Shown here piece by piece: positions 40,128 through 49,426 of a stretch of 64,000 nt of DNA. The DNA is taken from contig QHWJ01000249.1 in the NCBI GenBank assembly GCA_003222535.1, positions 1-64,000 on the forward strand, written 5' to 3'. Positions within the stretch are counted from its first letter, which is position 1; every line of letters begins with the position of its first letter. The position numbers and the translations under genes were made by a program. Source of the stretch: Acidobacteriota bacterium. GTDB lineage: Bacteria > Acidobacteriota > Vicinamibacteria > Vicinamibacterales > CAVVIG01. The notes beneath the pieces were generated by a model, which searched no databases, was not told the DNA's origin, and saw nothing but the letters and a program-made list of their open reading frames with translations.

Positions 40128-42542
40128 CTAATCTGCACGCAACACCGCGATCGGATCCAGACGCGCGGCGCGGTACGCCGGGACGAGGCTCGCCACCAGC
40201 GCGACCAGCGCAAGTACACCGACGACAGCGGCCAGCGTCAGCGGGTCGGCCGCACTCACTCCGAAAACGAGCTTCTCCAGCAGTTTCGCTGAGCCCAACG
40301 CGGCGACCGCGCCGGCAGCGATGCCAACGAGCGTCGGCGTCATGCCTTCGACGATCACCAGGCGCAGCACATTGCTTGTCCGCGCACCGAGCGCGGTCCT
40401 GATGCCGATTTCGCGGCTGCGCCCGCGGACGATGTACGAGAGGACGCTGTAAATGCCGACCGAGGCGAGCGCAAGAGCCAGCGACGCGAAGAGGCCAAGC
40501 ACGAAGGCGCTGAAACGCTGCGACGTGAGCGTCTCGTCCAGGACCTCGTCCATCGTCTTGATATTCTGGATCGGCTGCTCGGGATCGATCGCGTGCAGCG
40601 CGGCGGTCGCGGCCTGGGCGATCGAGGCTGGCGGCGTCGACGTCTTGATGACGATCGAGAGACCACGCCAATCGTGCTCGTGCGTGTACTCGTACACCGT
40701 CGCCATCGGCGGCTCCGAAAGCTCGCCCTGTTTCACGTCGCCGACGATCCCGATCACCTGCTTCAAGACCGTCTTCGACTGGAGCGGCAGCGTGACGCGC
40801 CGGCCGATGGGATCGGCGTCCCCCCAGAGGAGCTTCGCGGCGCCACGGCTGACGAGCATCACATCCGTGTCGGTGTCCGCAACATCTCGTCCGCGCAGCA
40901 GCTGAATGCGCATCGTCTTCAGATAGCCGGGCGTGATCTTCCGCACGGCCGCGGTCGGCTGGTCACGCGGCAGCAGCTCTGGCTGTCCCTCGTGAACAAT
41001 CGGCTGCACCGAACCGCCCTGAACCGGCAGGTTGTCGATCGCCGCCGCCGCCTCGACGCCCGGCAGCCCGCGGATGCGCTGCAGCGCGCTGTCGAAGAAC
41101 GCGGTCGTGAGCGCCGGAGTCTGGTATCGCACTTGCGGGAGCGCCACCTGCATCGTCAGCACGTTGCGGGGATCGAAGCCCGCCTCCACGTGCCGCAGCG
41201 CCGAGAGGCTGCGGAGCATCACGCCGGCGCCCATCAGCAGGACGACCGATAGGGCCACCTCGCACACGATCAGGAGCCGCCGGGTGCGAATGCCGACGGC
41301 GCCGTCACTCCGGCCCCCTTCCTTCAGCGCGTCGTTGAAATCCGTCCGGCCCGCGCGCAGCGCGGGCAGTGCGCCCGCGAGAATGGCGGCGACGATCGAC
41401 GCGCCGAGGGCGAACAGCAGAACGCGCCCGTCGATCGATATCTCCTCGGCGCGGGGCACCTGATCGGTCAGCAGCGCGGCGGAGGCCGCGAGGCTCGCGC
41501 GCGCGAGCAGCAGGCCGATGGCGCCGCCGGCCGTCGCCAGGACGAGCGCTTCGGTCAGCAGCTGCTGGAACACGCGTCCGCGTCCAGCGCCGAGCGCCGA
41601 GCGGATCGCCAGCTCTTTGCGGCGGCCCAGGCCACGCGCGAACAGCAGGTTGCCCACGTTGGCGCAGGCGATCAGCAGGACGAGCGCGACCGCCGCGAGC
41701 AGCATCGCGAGGGTCGTTCGGATGTCGCCGACGATCAGATCCTGCAGAGGCACCACCGTTGCGCCCCATCCTGTGTTGGCCTGCGGATATTCGCGTTCGA
41801 GCCGCTGTGAGATCGCGTCCATTTCCGCCTGCGCTTGCTTCACGCTGATGCCCGGCTTCAGCCTCGCGGCGACTGCATCGTTGTGGTTGTCGCGGACGGC
41901 GCGTCGGGCGTCGGTGTAGGCGAGTGGCACCCAGATGTCGCGGTCCGTCACGGGCCACGCCTTCGCCGAAAAGCGCGCCGGCATGACGCCGACGATGGAG
42001 TAGGCCTCGCCGTCGAGCGTCAGCATGCGACCGACCACGTCGGGCGCGGCCCCGAGATGGCTGCGCCAGAACCTGTCGCTGAGAATGACGACCTGTCCGC
42101 GCCCCGGCGAATCCTCCTCGGGGAGGAACACGCGCCCAAGCGCGGCCCGCGCATGTGCGACCTTGAAGAACTCTGCTCCGACCGCACCTGCGAGTACTCG
42201 TTCTGCATTGCCACTGCCGGTGAGTGCGAACTGTCGTCCCCGGAAGAGCGCCATGCTTTCGAAGGTTTGGGCGGCGCGCTGCCAGTCGTAGAAGTTCGCG
42301 GGCGACACCGAGAAGCGTTTCATGCCAGGGAAAGTGCTCTGAGGCGGCACGTGGAAGATGCGGACGAGGCGGTCGGGCTCGTCGAAGGGCAGCGGCCGCA
42401 GCAAAACCGCGTTGACGATGCTGAAGATGGCGGTATTGGCGCCGATGCCGAGTCCGAGGACGACGATCACGGCGACGGCGAAACCGGGCGCTCGGAACAA
42501 CGACCTCATGCTGTAGCGGAGGTCTGCAGCCAACGTGTGCAC
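40128..42542 (-). CDS. ADOP-type ABC transporter permease, second copy
   Basis: The protein has 804 residues and the same domain order as the ADOP at 17655-20063: VHTLAADLRYSMRSLFRAPG, GIGANTAIFSIVNAVLLRPL, MacB-like domain (YSIVGVMPARF), three helices with NVGNLLFARGLGRRKELAIR, second periplasmic domain (YLKTMRIQLLRGRDVADTDT) and the closing FtsX block SVGIYSVLSYIVRGRSREIG. It starts at a GTG (42542) with AGGAG 11 bases upstream. No ATPase is adjacent. The two copies are clearly paralogous but diverged, so this is not a recent duplication. Confidence 0.92.
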   Translation of the reverse strand: MHTLAADLRYSMRSLFRAPGFAVAVIVVLGLGIGANTAIFSIVNAVLLRPLPFDEPDRLVRIFHVPPQSTFPGMKRFSVSPANFYDWQRAAQTFESMALFRGRQFALTGSGNAERVLAGAVGAEFFKVAHARAALGRVFLPEEDSPGRGQVVILSDRFWRSHLGAAPDVVGRMLTLDGEAYSIVGVMPARFSAKAWPVTDRDIWVPLAYTDARRAVRDNHNDAVAARLKPGISVKQAQAEMDAISQRLEREYPQANTGWGATVVPLQDLIVGDIRTTLAMLLAAVALVLLIACANVGNLLFARGLGRRKELAIRSALGAGRGRVFQQLLTEALVLATAGGAIGLLLARASLAASAALLTDQVPRAEEISIDGRVLLFALGASIVAAILAGALPALRAGRTDFNDALKEGGRSDGAVGIRTRRLLIVCEVALSVVLLMGAGVMLRSLSALRHVEAGFDPRNVLTMQVALPQVRYQTPALTTAFFDSALQRIRGLPGVEAAAAIDNLPVQGGSVQPIVHEGQPELLPRDQPTAAVRKITPGYLKTMRIQLLRGRDVADTDTDVMLVSRGAAKLLWGDADPIGRRVTLPLQSKTVLKQVIGIVGDVKQGELSEPPMATVYEYTHEHDWRGLSIVIKTSTPPASIAQAATAALHAIDPEQPIQNIKTMDEVLDETLTSQRFSAFVLGLFASLALALASVGIYSVLSYIVRGRSREIGIRTALGARTSNVLRLVIVEGMTPTLVGIAAGAVAALGSAKLLEKLVFGVSAADPLTLAAVVGVLALVALVASLVPAYRAARLDPIAVLRAD

Positions 42543-42639
42543 GATGGAATCTCCTGACTTTTGACGGATGCCGGGTGCGGAAGGTTGCCCGGCCAGGCCG
42601 GGCCTAACAGCGCACGCACCAGACGGCGCAGAAGTAAGC

Positions 42640-42770
42640 GGGCGCGCCGGGTTCGGCGAGGCTCGCCGACCAGCCTCCGCCAAGGCTACGGCGGTCCGCC
42701 GGAGCTTCAGCGAAGGCGGCGCGCCCCGTCGGTCTAGTGGCGGGCGAGTCTTTCAGCGAGCCTCCGCACC
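42640..42770. repeat. GC-rich palindromic repeats (CCGCCTTCGCTGAAGC type)
   Basis: The segment holds GCCTCCGCCAAGGCTACGGC and GCCGGAGCTTCAGCGAAGGC with inverted partners, ending in GCGAGCCTCCGC. It occupies most of the gap between the convergently placed end of the GYD gene and the start of the ADOP gene. A similar word lies in frame inside the CHASE2 cyclase gene (7850-7895). Confidence 0.6.
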
Positions 42771-42785
42771 TTTTTGAAACCGGTT

Positions 42786-43106
42786 CTAGTGACCCGGCGC
42801 CGTGTAGGTCGTCCCCTTCCTGGAGGCCTGATCGATCTCCTCTGGCGTCAGCAGGACAACCGTCTTTGTGTTGACTGCGCCGCTCGCACTGATCGTCAGG
42901 GACATTCCCGCGACCGACGCGTTGTCCGGGGCGTCGACGATCACGTAGGCATCGTTGTCGCCAAACGCGAAATAGAATGCTTCGAGCTTCCCACCCGCGC
43001 TCTTGACGGCCGCTTCCGCGGCCTGGCGCCGCTTCGTGCCGCCGTCTTTCATCACGCCTTTCGCCCCTTCCGGCGTGTACGAGGCCACCAGCAGATACTT
43101 CGCCAT
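42786..43106 (-). CDS. GYD-domain protein
   Basis: The protein has 106 residues, a typical length for the GYD family: MAKYLLVASYTPEGAKGVMK, AAEAAVKSAGGKLEAFYFAF and GDNDAYVIVDAPDNASVAG. The start has a strong GAGGAGG site. The fold is a ferredoxin-like dimeric alpha/beta barrel of unknown role; no signal peptide. It stands alone between repeats. Confidence 0.88.
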   Translation of the reverse strand: MAKYLLVASYTPEGAKGVMKDGGTKRRQAAEAAVKSAGGKLEAFYFAFGDNDAYVIVDAPDNASVAGMSLTISASGAVNTKTVVLLTPEEIDQASRKGTTYTAPGH

Positions 43107-43197
43107 GCTGCACCTCCTCCTTCGCTCGGCTAAAGCCTTCGCGCTACACCGAGCGAGACAATATACTCCTCGCATCGGGTGCGCGCAGGAGGTGGCC

Positions 43198-43329
43198 ATG
43201 AGCGCAGACGAGTTCCGGCGGCTGGCTCTCAGTCTCGATCCGAAAACGTCGCGTTTGTCATCGCCGCTTGTAGCGGAAGTTGACCACGGTTTCCTGATCC
43301 ACGACCAGCGGTTTGACGAACTGGTGTGA
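43198..43329 (+). pseudogene. Truncated MmcQ/YjbR-like gene remnant
   Basis: A good ribosome site (AGGAGG) and TATACT box precede an ATG whose first residues MSADEFRRLALSL match the usual start of MmcQ/YjbR DNA-binding-fold proteins. After about 13 residues the match stops, and the frame runs into the antisense of the next gene's 3' end, stopping at 43329. The remaining ~100 codons of the family are missing, so this looks like a 5' fragment left by a deletion. Confidence 0.5.
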
Positions 43330-45426
43330 CGTGCCCGCGCGCGGCACGTCGATGCGAATCGGCAGGACTCCGGCTGCGCGACGTTGCAGGCTGATCACGT
43401 TCTGTGACGGCTGGAGCTGCTTCTGCGCCTCGGCCACCTTCGGCGATTCTCCCGTCACGGTGACCGTCTCCGCCACCTGCCCCACCGACATTGTGAAGTC
43501 CAGCTGCCGTGGCTGCTGATCGAAGACGAACGAGCGGCTTGCCAGGGCAAATCCGGCAAGCTGTGCGGTCACGGTCAGCGGACCCGAGGGTACCCCGGAC
43601 AGCACGAAGGTCCCATCACTACGGGTGATCGCCGTCTGGCTCGACCCCCCTGCGTCGAGCATGATTGTGACGCCTGCCAACGCGGCGCCTCCTCGGTCGG
43701 TTGTGCGTCCACGGATCTGACCGGGCAGCGCGTTTGCGGCAGGCGGCATGACCACGCCACCGCTGGCGCCGTATCGGCTGCTTTCCACGCGTCCCACTCT
43801 GAGCTCGCGGTCCATCGCGCTTCGCTCGATGACGTTGCCATCGACCGCGCGCACGGAGTAGCTGTCGGGCACGAACACTTCCCATTCGACGATGCCGACC
43901 GGCATGTCCATCTTCGGCAGCCGCATTGACATGTCGCCCTTCCGCGCGAACGGCGTCCCGGCGTTCAGATACACGAACGAGACCGTATAGGGTCCCTTGG
44001 GACGGAAGCCCGGGCGCAACAGCGGCACGCGCGTACCGTCGGCGCCCAGCACCGGCTTCGCGGCTTCGCCTGCAACGTCCGCGGAGACGATCGAAGCGCC
44101 TGGAGGCAGCGTGACCCTCAGAAAGGCCTGGGCGCGATTCTGCACCTGCAGCAGGACCTCGGTGAGCGCCCGTCCTTCAGCGGTCGCGAGCGTCGTCGCC
44201 ACGGCGAAATCGGCGAACGCGGCGAGCACCCCGGCATCAGTGAATCGCTTCGCGTCCAGCGCCAGGCCCGCGGGCACGGCGCTGCGCTGATAGCGGAAGG
44301 CGGAGAGAATCGGCAGTCGCGAGAGGGATTGCAGCGCCTGGTTGAGCTCACGCACATCGATTCGATGCATGCCGTCGCGGTCCGCCGCGCTCAGCTCGAG
44401 CGTGCCCACGCCTTCGATGGCGATCTCGCCGCGCTCCCGCTGGACGTCCGGCAAGGACGGAAAACCGGTGTCCAATGTGAACGATCCGCCGTCGTGCGGG
44501 CGCTCGAGGCTGACCAGGAACTGATGACGGCGTGCCGCGGGATCGCCGACCGTCAGCACGACGGTGCCATCCCGCTGGCCGCCCGCATCGCTGGTCTCGA
44601 GCGAGCTCCCCGAGATGCTCGTCAGCTCGTAGCCGGATGGCAGCTTAACGGCAATCGTGCGGGGCTCACCCTGCACCACCGTCACGTCGACGAGTGCCAC
44701 CATCCGCACGTCCGAGTCGCCGAGCGTCACCAGCGTCATGACTTCCGCGAGCATGCGCACGTCGCGAGCCGCCGCCGCCGGCGCACTGTCGCGCATCGAC
44801 CACCACACCTCGGTCGAGGAGCCCGGAGAGAGCGTCGCCTCCACCATCGTGCGCCCGTCGACAGTCGCCTGGCGAGTGATGAGGCCCGCGGAGAGGTGAA
44901 CGCCGGCCTGCTCACCGGGCAGATCGATCTCGACCCGCGCCGTTCCCGCCGGCGGAACCGGGAGGACGAACGACGCGCGTCCAGGGGCGAACGTCAGCGG
45001 GGCGCCCCACTCGAGTGTCAGCGCAAACGGACCGGGTCCCGGCAGCAGGGCCGTATGCGCGGTGCCTTCGACCAGCAGCGGGAGCGGCCGGCCCGCCGCG
45101 CTGGCGTCGACAAGCGTCGCTCCCGACAGCAGGCTCACGCGGTTGAGACCCGATCGCAGCACCTCTCCCGTCAGGGTGAACACGCCGCGTGCGGTCTCGC
45201 GCTCGACGCGGACGCGGAGATCGGCGCTGGCGAGGACCGCCGCCACCGGCGCGATCGCGGGGCTTTGCGGCGGCCGGCTCGCGAGATCGATCAGGCGATT
45301 GTATTCGGTGAGTGAGAGCGTGACCGCTCTCGGGGATTCATTCGGCCGCGGCGGCGTCTGCGCCGCAACGGCGTGAGCGAACGACACAAGGACCGCCGCC
45401 ACCATCGTCATGTTTGGTCTGGTCAT
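43258..45426 (-). CDS. Secreted protein with C-terminal carboxypeptidase-regulatory domain
   Basis: The protein has 722 residues and a signal peptide (MTMVAAVLVSFAHAVAAQTP). The first 550 residues are beta-rich and match the paralog at 45457-47257 in pattern, including the phrase LTEYNRLIDLASRP (here) or LPVDEYRALRERA (there). About residues 575-655 form a carboxypeptidase-regulatory-like domain (GRTTDRGGAALAGVTIMLDA). The C-terminus carries TVTVTGESPKV, a short TonB-receptor-like phrase. No enzyme motif is seen; an outer-membrane-associated structural role is possible. Confidence 0.78.
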   Translation of the reverse strand: MTRPNMTMVAAVLVSFAHAVAAQTPPRPNESPRAVTLSLTEYNRLIDLASRPPQSPAIAPVAAVLASADLRVRVERETARGVFTLTGEVLRSGLNRVSLLSGATLVDASAAGRPLPLLVEGTAHTALLPGPGPFALTLEWGAPLTFAPGRASFVLPVPPAGTARVEIDLPGEQAGVHLSAGLITRQATVDGRTMVEATLSPGSSTEVWWSMRDSAPAAAARDVRMLAEVMTLVTLGDSDVRMVALVDVTVVQGEPRTIAVKLPSGYELTSISGSSLETSDAGGQRDGTVVLTVGDPAARRHQFLVSLERPHDGGSFTLDTGFPSLPDVQRERGEIAIEGVGTLELSAADRDGMHRIDVRELNQALQSLSRLPILSAFRYQRSAVPAGLALDAKRFTDAGVLAAFADFAVATTLATAEGRALTEVLLQVQNRAQAFLRVTLPPGASIVSADVAGEAAKPVLGADGTRVPLLRPGFRPKGPYTVSFVYLNAGTPFARKGDMSMRLPKMDMPVGIVEWEVFVPDSYSVRAVDGNVIERSAMDRELRVGRVESSRYGASGGVVMPPAANALPGQIRGRTTDRGGAALAGVTIMLDAGGSSQTAITRSDGTFVLSGVPSGPLTVTAQLAGFALASRSFVFDQQPRQLDFTMSVGQVAETVTVTGESPKVAEAQKQLQPSQNVISLQRRAAGVLPIRIDVPRAGTSHQFVKPLVVDQETVVNFRYKRR

Positions 45427-45456
45427 GGCACACCATCAGATCCTGCGGGGTGAACG

Positions 45457-47257
45457 TCACTTTCGGGTCCGCTTGAAGGCGAGATCGACTGACGGCGCGC
45501 GCGCTTCGGCGGTCAGCTCGGAGGCCATGAATATCGACGGCCCGAACGGAGGAAAGCTCACGTGCACCGGCAGTGAGCCGAGAACCATGCGGCCGGCCGG
45601 CTCGTTCCTGAAACGATCGACGAGTCCCTGAAGGCCGGCGGCCGCGCGCTTGTCCCGCTCGCCCGCGTCCCTGGCGATTGCCGCGATCGGCTGGCGCAGC
45701 GCCTCCGCAAATGGACCCGGGTCGCTTTCAACGCGGAACGACCCGGGTTGCGGCTCGACGCGAAAGCGCGGGGAGGTCGGGTTTGTCGATCCACGGCTCG
45801 ATGCGCTGCACATACACGAGCTCGACGACGAAGGTCGGCGCCTCCGCGCCGCCGTGACCCTTGTCGAGCGGCAACAGCACGGTGTTGGCAGCCGCCACAC
45901 CTGGACGAATCGCACGCCCCCCGACCTCGGCGCTCCATACGGTCGAGCCCGCCGGCATCGTCACCTTGAGAAAACTCCGCTGGTTGTTGCGCACGGCATA
46001 GCGTGCATCGATCAGGAGCCGCCCATCTTCGGACATCAACGCGCGGTACCGCGCTTCCTCGACGTTGGCGATGAGCACGGCTTGCGGCGCATAGCGGGCG
46101 ACCGTCACGGTGAGCGAGCGCGTCTCGGTGCCCGCCAGGGGTCTGAGGCGGAACGCAATCATCGAGGGCGACTCGCGGTTTGCCACGAGGTCGCCGAGCT
46201 CCATCGGATCGGCCGGCTCCAGCCCACGCGCCTGGCGCTCTCCAATCTCGCCGGCTCCGACGACGTCGACGGCGACGCCACCGGTTTCGCGCTCGGCGGA
46301 TGGGATTCGCATGAGCGGCACGGCGATCGAACCTTCGCGAGCTGCTCGCGCTTCGCCCTGTACGACGAAGGAAGCCTCCGTCGCGACCGGCTCGAGCAGC
46401 CGCACGCGCAGCGAGCCGCCGATCGTCTCCCAGTCACCGACCGTCGCGCCGTTCACCTCGTCGACGACGAGCCCTGCGGGAAGCGCGACCATGACGTCAC
46501 GCGCGAGCCCCTGAACGACCTCGACACGCACGGACGCGGCGATCAGGCAGGTGTCTTCGCCGAGTCCGACGATCTCGGTGACGCGCGCGCGAAGCCGCAG
46601 CGGCTGTTCCGCCCGTCGATCGTCGACCCTGCGTTTCCACCGCAGTGTCATCGGCTGGTTCGGCCGGCCGAACGTGGTCCATCGGCTTTCGTTGGCTGCT
46701 TCTGCGTGCTCGGCGATGAAGCCTCCCGTCAGCGAGAGATCGACACCGCTCTTCGGCAAGACGAGCGTGGCTCTCGATATCGGAGATGGTGATGCGGGCA
46801 AGGTGATCGATTCCGTGCCCGCCGACGAGGCCAGCGGGATGACGATATCGAGCGTCAGCACGGAGCGGCCCGCGCGCGCCAGCAGCACGTGCGCCGGCGG
46901 GCCTTCGACGAGCGAGACAGGCTGGCCGTCGAGCCTTGCGTCGCGCACCATCAAGCCGGCCGGAATCTGGACCCGGGTCCAGCCTTCCCGCAGGACATCG
47001 ATGGTCAACAGCGCGCGGCCGCCGACCGAGTCGCTGTCGACGCGCAGGTCGTACTCGACCCGCGTCACGGTGGCGTCCACGGGCGGTGCCGGAGGCAGTG
47101 GCGCGGCCGGGATTGCTCGCTCGCGAAGGGCGCGGTACTCGTCGACTGGAAGGACAACCCAGCCCTCCGGTGGCGCGGGAGTCTGGGCGGCGATGGCCGC
47201 CGCGCCGCACACCGTCCAAACAACGATCCCGGCCAATACGAGGCGTGCTCGATCCAT
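45457..47257 (-). pseudogene. Frameshifted paralog of the neighbouring secreted protein
   Basis: The gene opens at an ATG (47257) with GAGGA upstream and a signal peptide (RLVLAGIVVWTVCGAAAIAA). It reads about 510 residues to VYVQRIEPWIDKPDLP and then stops early in that frame (45728). Family-like sequence continues in the neighbouring frame as PRFRVEPQPGSFRVESDPGP to a stop at 45457. One indel near 45765-45785 would join the two parts. It may be a real disruption, programmed slippage or an assembly error; the break lies at a G/C run (CCCGACCTCCCCGCG on the coding strand). The product is beta-rich, exported and of unknown function. Confidence 0.75.
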
Positions 47258-47634
47258 ACCGTCCTCCTGCATTTCAGTTCTGTCCTGGAAGCGCATGCGC
47301 ATTGCTCGGACACGCTCCCGGTGCTGCCAGGCACTCATCGTTGGAAGGCACCGCTCGAGCGGTGCCCTACGCATGTTTTCGCCCAGGCACCCCTGAAGGC
47401 CTCGCCGAAGCTCGCTCGGATCGTAAATGAGCGGAGGCGGGAGGTTTTCAGCCGAGCGTGCTGCGTCAGTGTGGAAAGCTGACCGACGCGTCACTGCAAG
47501 TGGCGGACCGGGAGTAAATCTGGAGAGAAACGTGCAGAAATCGCGGCGATCGCGTGTTCGCGCGATGGTCCCGATCCACGCGAATGGAGGGACGTCCCCA
47601 AAAAGGAGGACGTTCGTGATGACGCTTTTCGCGA
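47258..47634. other. Intergenic region with REP palindrome and small hairpin
   Basis: This gap separates the frameshifted gene from the small secreted protein gene, both on the minus strand. GGCACCGCTCGAGCGGTGCC with a CTACG tail lies at 47347-47371, and a degenerate half copy follows to 47404. GTAAATGAGCGGA at 47426 repeats a phrase found at the PEGA gene start (about 1429). ACGTCCCCAAAAAGGAGGACGT near 47594 can form a hairpin. No gene was recognised. Confidence 0.5.
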
Positions 47635-48198
47635 TTACGACGTCTTGCTGTACGTCAGCGTGCGGGTCGTCGATGCGCCGCCTGACTCGAGATCTCGAAC
47701 AAGCGTCAGCGTGCCTCCGCTCACGCTCAGGATGTCGCGGCCCCAGTTCATGCCCTGTTTGTAGTGCAGATGCAGCGCCGCACCGTCCCAGTGCGCGCGC
47801 GTCTTGAGCGCAAGGACGTCGCCCGGCGGCGTCGACATCGTCCTGCCGTCGAGCGTGAAGACGGCTTTTGCCGATCCGATCTGAACCGTGACGTCGCTAC
47901 CGCTCTGCGTGATCGCGATTGTCTCCGGCGCCTGGTTGAACGTCGTCTCCGCGTAGGGGCCGCTGATCCCGCCGCCTCTGCCACCGCCGCCCCGGCCCGC
48001 CGCGACCGGAGGGTCGGTTTTCGTCAGCTTCCACATCCCGGAGAAGTTGGCGCTTCCCTGAGCCGTCCCGCGAGCAGATGGGATCAGAACACACACCGCG
48101 ATCAACAACAGCACAGGCACCCCTGAAGGGGTGCCCCACGTACGCAGGCCCCGCGTACGTAGGGCACCGCTCGAGCGGTGCCCGCATGACTTCGTCAT
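47635..48198 (-). CDS. Small secreted protein with repeat-derived N-terminus
   Basis: The protein has 187 residues. The mature part begins SANFSGMWKLTKTDPPV, a lipocalin-like opening common in exported acidobacterial proteins, followed by a glycine-rich stretch (AGRGGGGRGGG) and beta strands (VTVQIGSAKAVFTLDGR, ALHLHYKQGMNWGRDILSVS). The first 31 residues contain a stretch (GHRSSGALRTRGLRTWGTPS) encoded by two palindromic REP copies at 48117-48183, placed between MTKSC and the hydrophobic core VPVLLLIAVCVLIPSARG. The original signal peptide therefore seems lengthened, or the start has moved to an internal GTG. Function unknown. Confidence 0.68.
   Translation of the reverse strand: MTKSCGHRSSGALRTRGLRTWGTPSGVPVLLLIAVCVLIPSARGTAQGSANFSGMWKLTKTDPPVAAGRGGGGRGGGISGPYAETTFNQAPETIAITQSGSDVTVQIGSAKAVFTLDGRTMSTPPGDVLALKTRAHWDGAALHLHYKQGMNWGRDILSVSGGTLTLVRDLESGGASTTRTLTYSKTS
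48117..48183 (-). repeat. Twin REP palindromes at the 5' end of a gene
   Basis: GGCACCCCTGAAGGGGTGCC and GGCACCGCTCGAGCGGTGCC stand on either side of ACGTACGC...GCGTACGT, giving a head-to-head pair with CTACG-type tails. Same family as 17503-17653 and 47347-47371. Here it lies within the first 30 codons of the secreted protein gene. Confidence 0.85.
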
Positions 48199-48214
48199 GT
48201 TCGTGCCCTCCACA

Positions 48215-49330
48215 CTAGTTGCTCGCCGTCTTCGGCATGAGGGGTTGAGGCTTGTAGAAGTGCGACGGGTCGGCTCCGGGTCTCGGCCGGAATTTCTGCG
48301 AGCGCCCGCCGAACACCTCCGCGGTGTACAGATTTCCCTCCGAGTCGGCGGAGAACTCATGGACGGACCAGAACAACCCGGGCGCGGTGCCGTGCGTGCC
48401 CCAGGCGTACACCAGATGTCCGTTCAGGTCGTACTTGAGAAACTTGTCGAGCGGTCCGGAAAACACCCACAGCGCCTGGTCGCCGCTTATCCGGATGTGG
48501 TACGGCTGCTGGATGTTCGGGAACTGATCGAGGTACTTGCCGTTCTCGTCGAACACCTGGATGCGATTGTTCGCGCGATCGGAGACGTACACGCGGCGGT
48601 TCCGGTCGACCGTGATCGAGTGCGGCGTGTTGAACTGGCCGTTTCCGGTACCCCGGGTGCCCCACGTCATCAGGAACTTGCCATTCCTGTCGAATTTCGC
48701 GACGCGGGTGTTGCCGTAGCCGTCGCTGACGAAGAAGGTGCCGTCGGGCAGCCATGCGATGTCGGTCGGCCGTTTGAAGTGCTTGTCGTCGTTGCCGGCT
48801 TCGTCCCGCTCGCCGAGCGTCATCAGCAGCTTCTTCCCGTCGTTCGAGAACTTGAAAATCTGGTGATGGATGTCGTCGACCACCCAGACGCTGTGCTCCG
48901 GATCGTACGGACTGATCAACACCGAGTGTGGCCCGCGGCCGTCCTCGAACAGATGATCCCACTCGGTCCACGACTCGACCGCCTTCCCGTTCGCGTCGAC
49001 GACGACGATGCAGTTGCGGAATTCCGGGGTGGGAGTGGTGGCCTGCTCGCCGAAGGAGCCCCAGAACCCGGTGAAGCCGCTCGGCAGCTTGTCCGGAAGC
49101 TTCAGCTCGCCGCGGTTGGCGACGAAGATGCGGTTGGGCGTCTCGGCGAAAATCCCGCCGGTCGATCCCCAGATGTATCCAGGCCTGGCATACGCCAGCG
49201 GCTGCGGCCAGTTCGGCACGACGTCGTACGGGCCGGTTCGATCGTCGCCGCCTTTCTCCTGGAGCGATGCGGGCGCGGTGGCGTACCCGACGCCGACGAC
49301 CGCGAGCAGCGAGAGCAGGAATATGCGCAT
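48215..49330 (-). CDS. Exported NHL-repeat beta-propeller protein
   Basis: The protein has 371 residues and a signal peptide (MRIFLLSLLAVVGVGYATAP). It contains five to six NHL-type blades, clearest at HFKRPTDIAWLPDGTFFVSD, FNTPHSITVDRNRRVYVSDR and FWSVHEFSADSEGNLYTAEV. It resembles bacterial proteins related to peptidyl-alpha-hydroxyglycine alpha-amidating lyase, but the catalytic residues cannot be checked by eye, so a binding or scaffold role is equally possible. A strong GGGGAGG precedes the ATG, and a promoter is visible just upstream. It stands 16 bp before the small secreted protein gene and may be co-transcribed with it. Confidence 0.83.
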   Translation of the reverse strand: MRIFLLSLLAVVGVGYATAPASLQEKGGDDRTGPYDVVPNWPQPLAYARPGYIWGSTGGIFAETPNRIFVANRGELKLPDKLPSGFTGFWGSFGEQATTPTPEFRNCIVVVDANGKAVESWTEWDHLFEDGRGPHSVLISPYDPEHSVWVVDDIHHQIFKFSNDGKKLLMTLGERDEAGNDDKHFKRPTDIAWLPDGTFFVSDGYGNTRVAKFDRNGKFLMTWGTRGTGNGQFNTPHSITVDRNRRVYVSDRANNRIQVFDENGKYLDQFPNIQQPYHIRISGDQALWVFSGPLDKFLKYDLNGHLVYAWGTHGTAPGLFWSVHEFSADSEGNLYTAEVFGGRSQKFRPRPGADPSHFYKPQPLMPKTASN

Positions 49331-49360
49331 GCGAACCCTCCCCTTACGGTTACGAGTCGC

Positions 49361-49389
49361 ACTATAATCGCCGCCGTTCATCTCGTCCA
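49361..49389 (-). promoter_or_regulatory. Minus-strand promoter TGGACG-N17-TATAGT for the NHL gene
   Basis: On the minus strand TGGACG (49389-49384), a 17-bp spacer and TATAGT (49366-49361) sit 31 bp before the ATG at 49330, giving a leader of about 24 bases with GGGGAGG. The plus strand of the same site reads TATAAT (49363-49368), so a divergent promoter is possible too. Confidence 0.45.
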
Positions 49390-49426
49390 GAAGGGTGTCG
49401 GAGAAATGTGAACACGCTCCCGGCGA

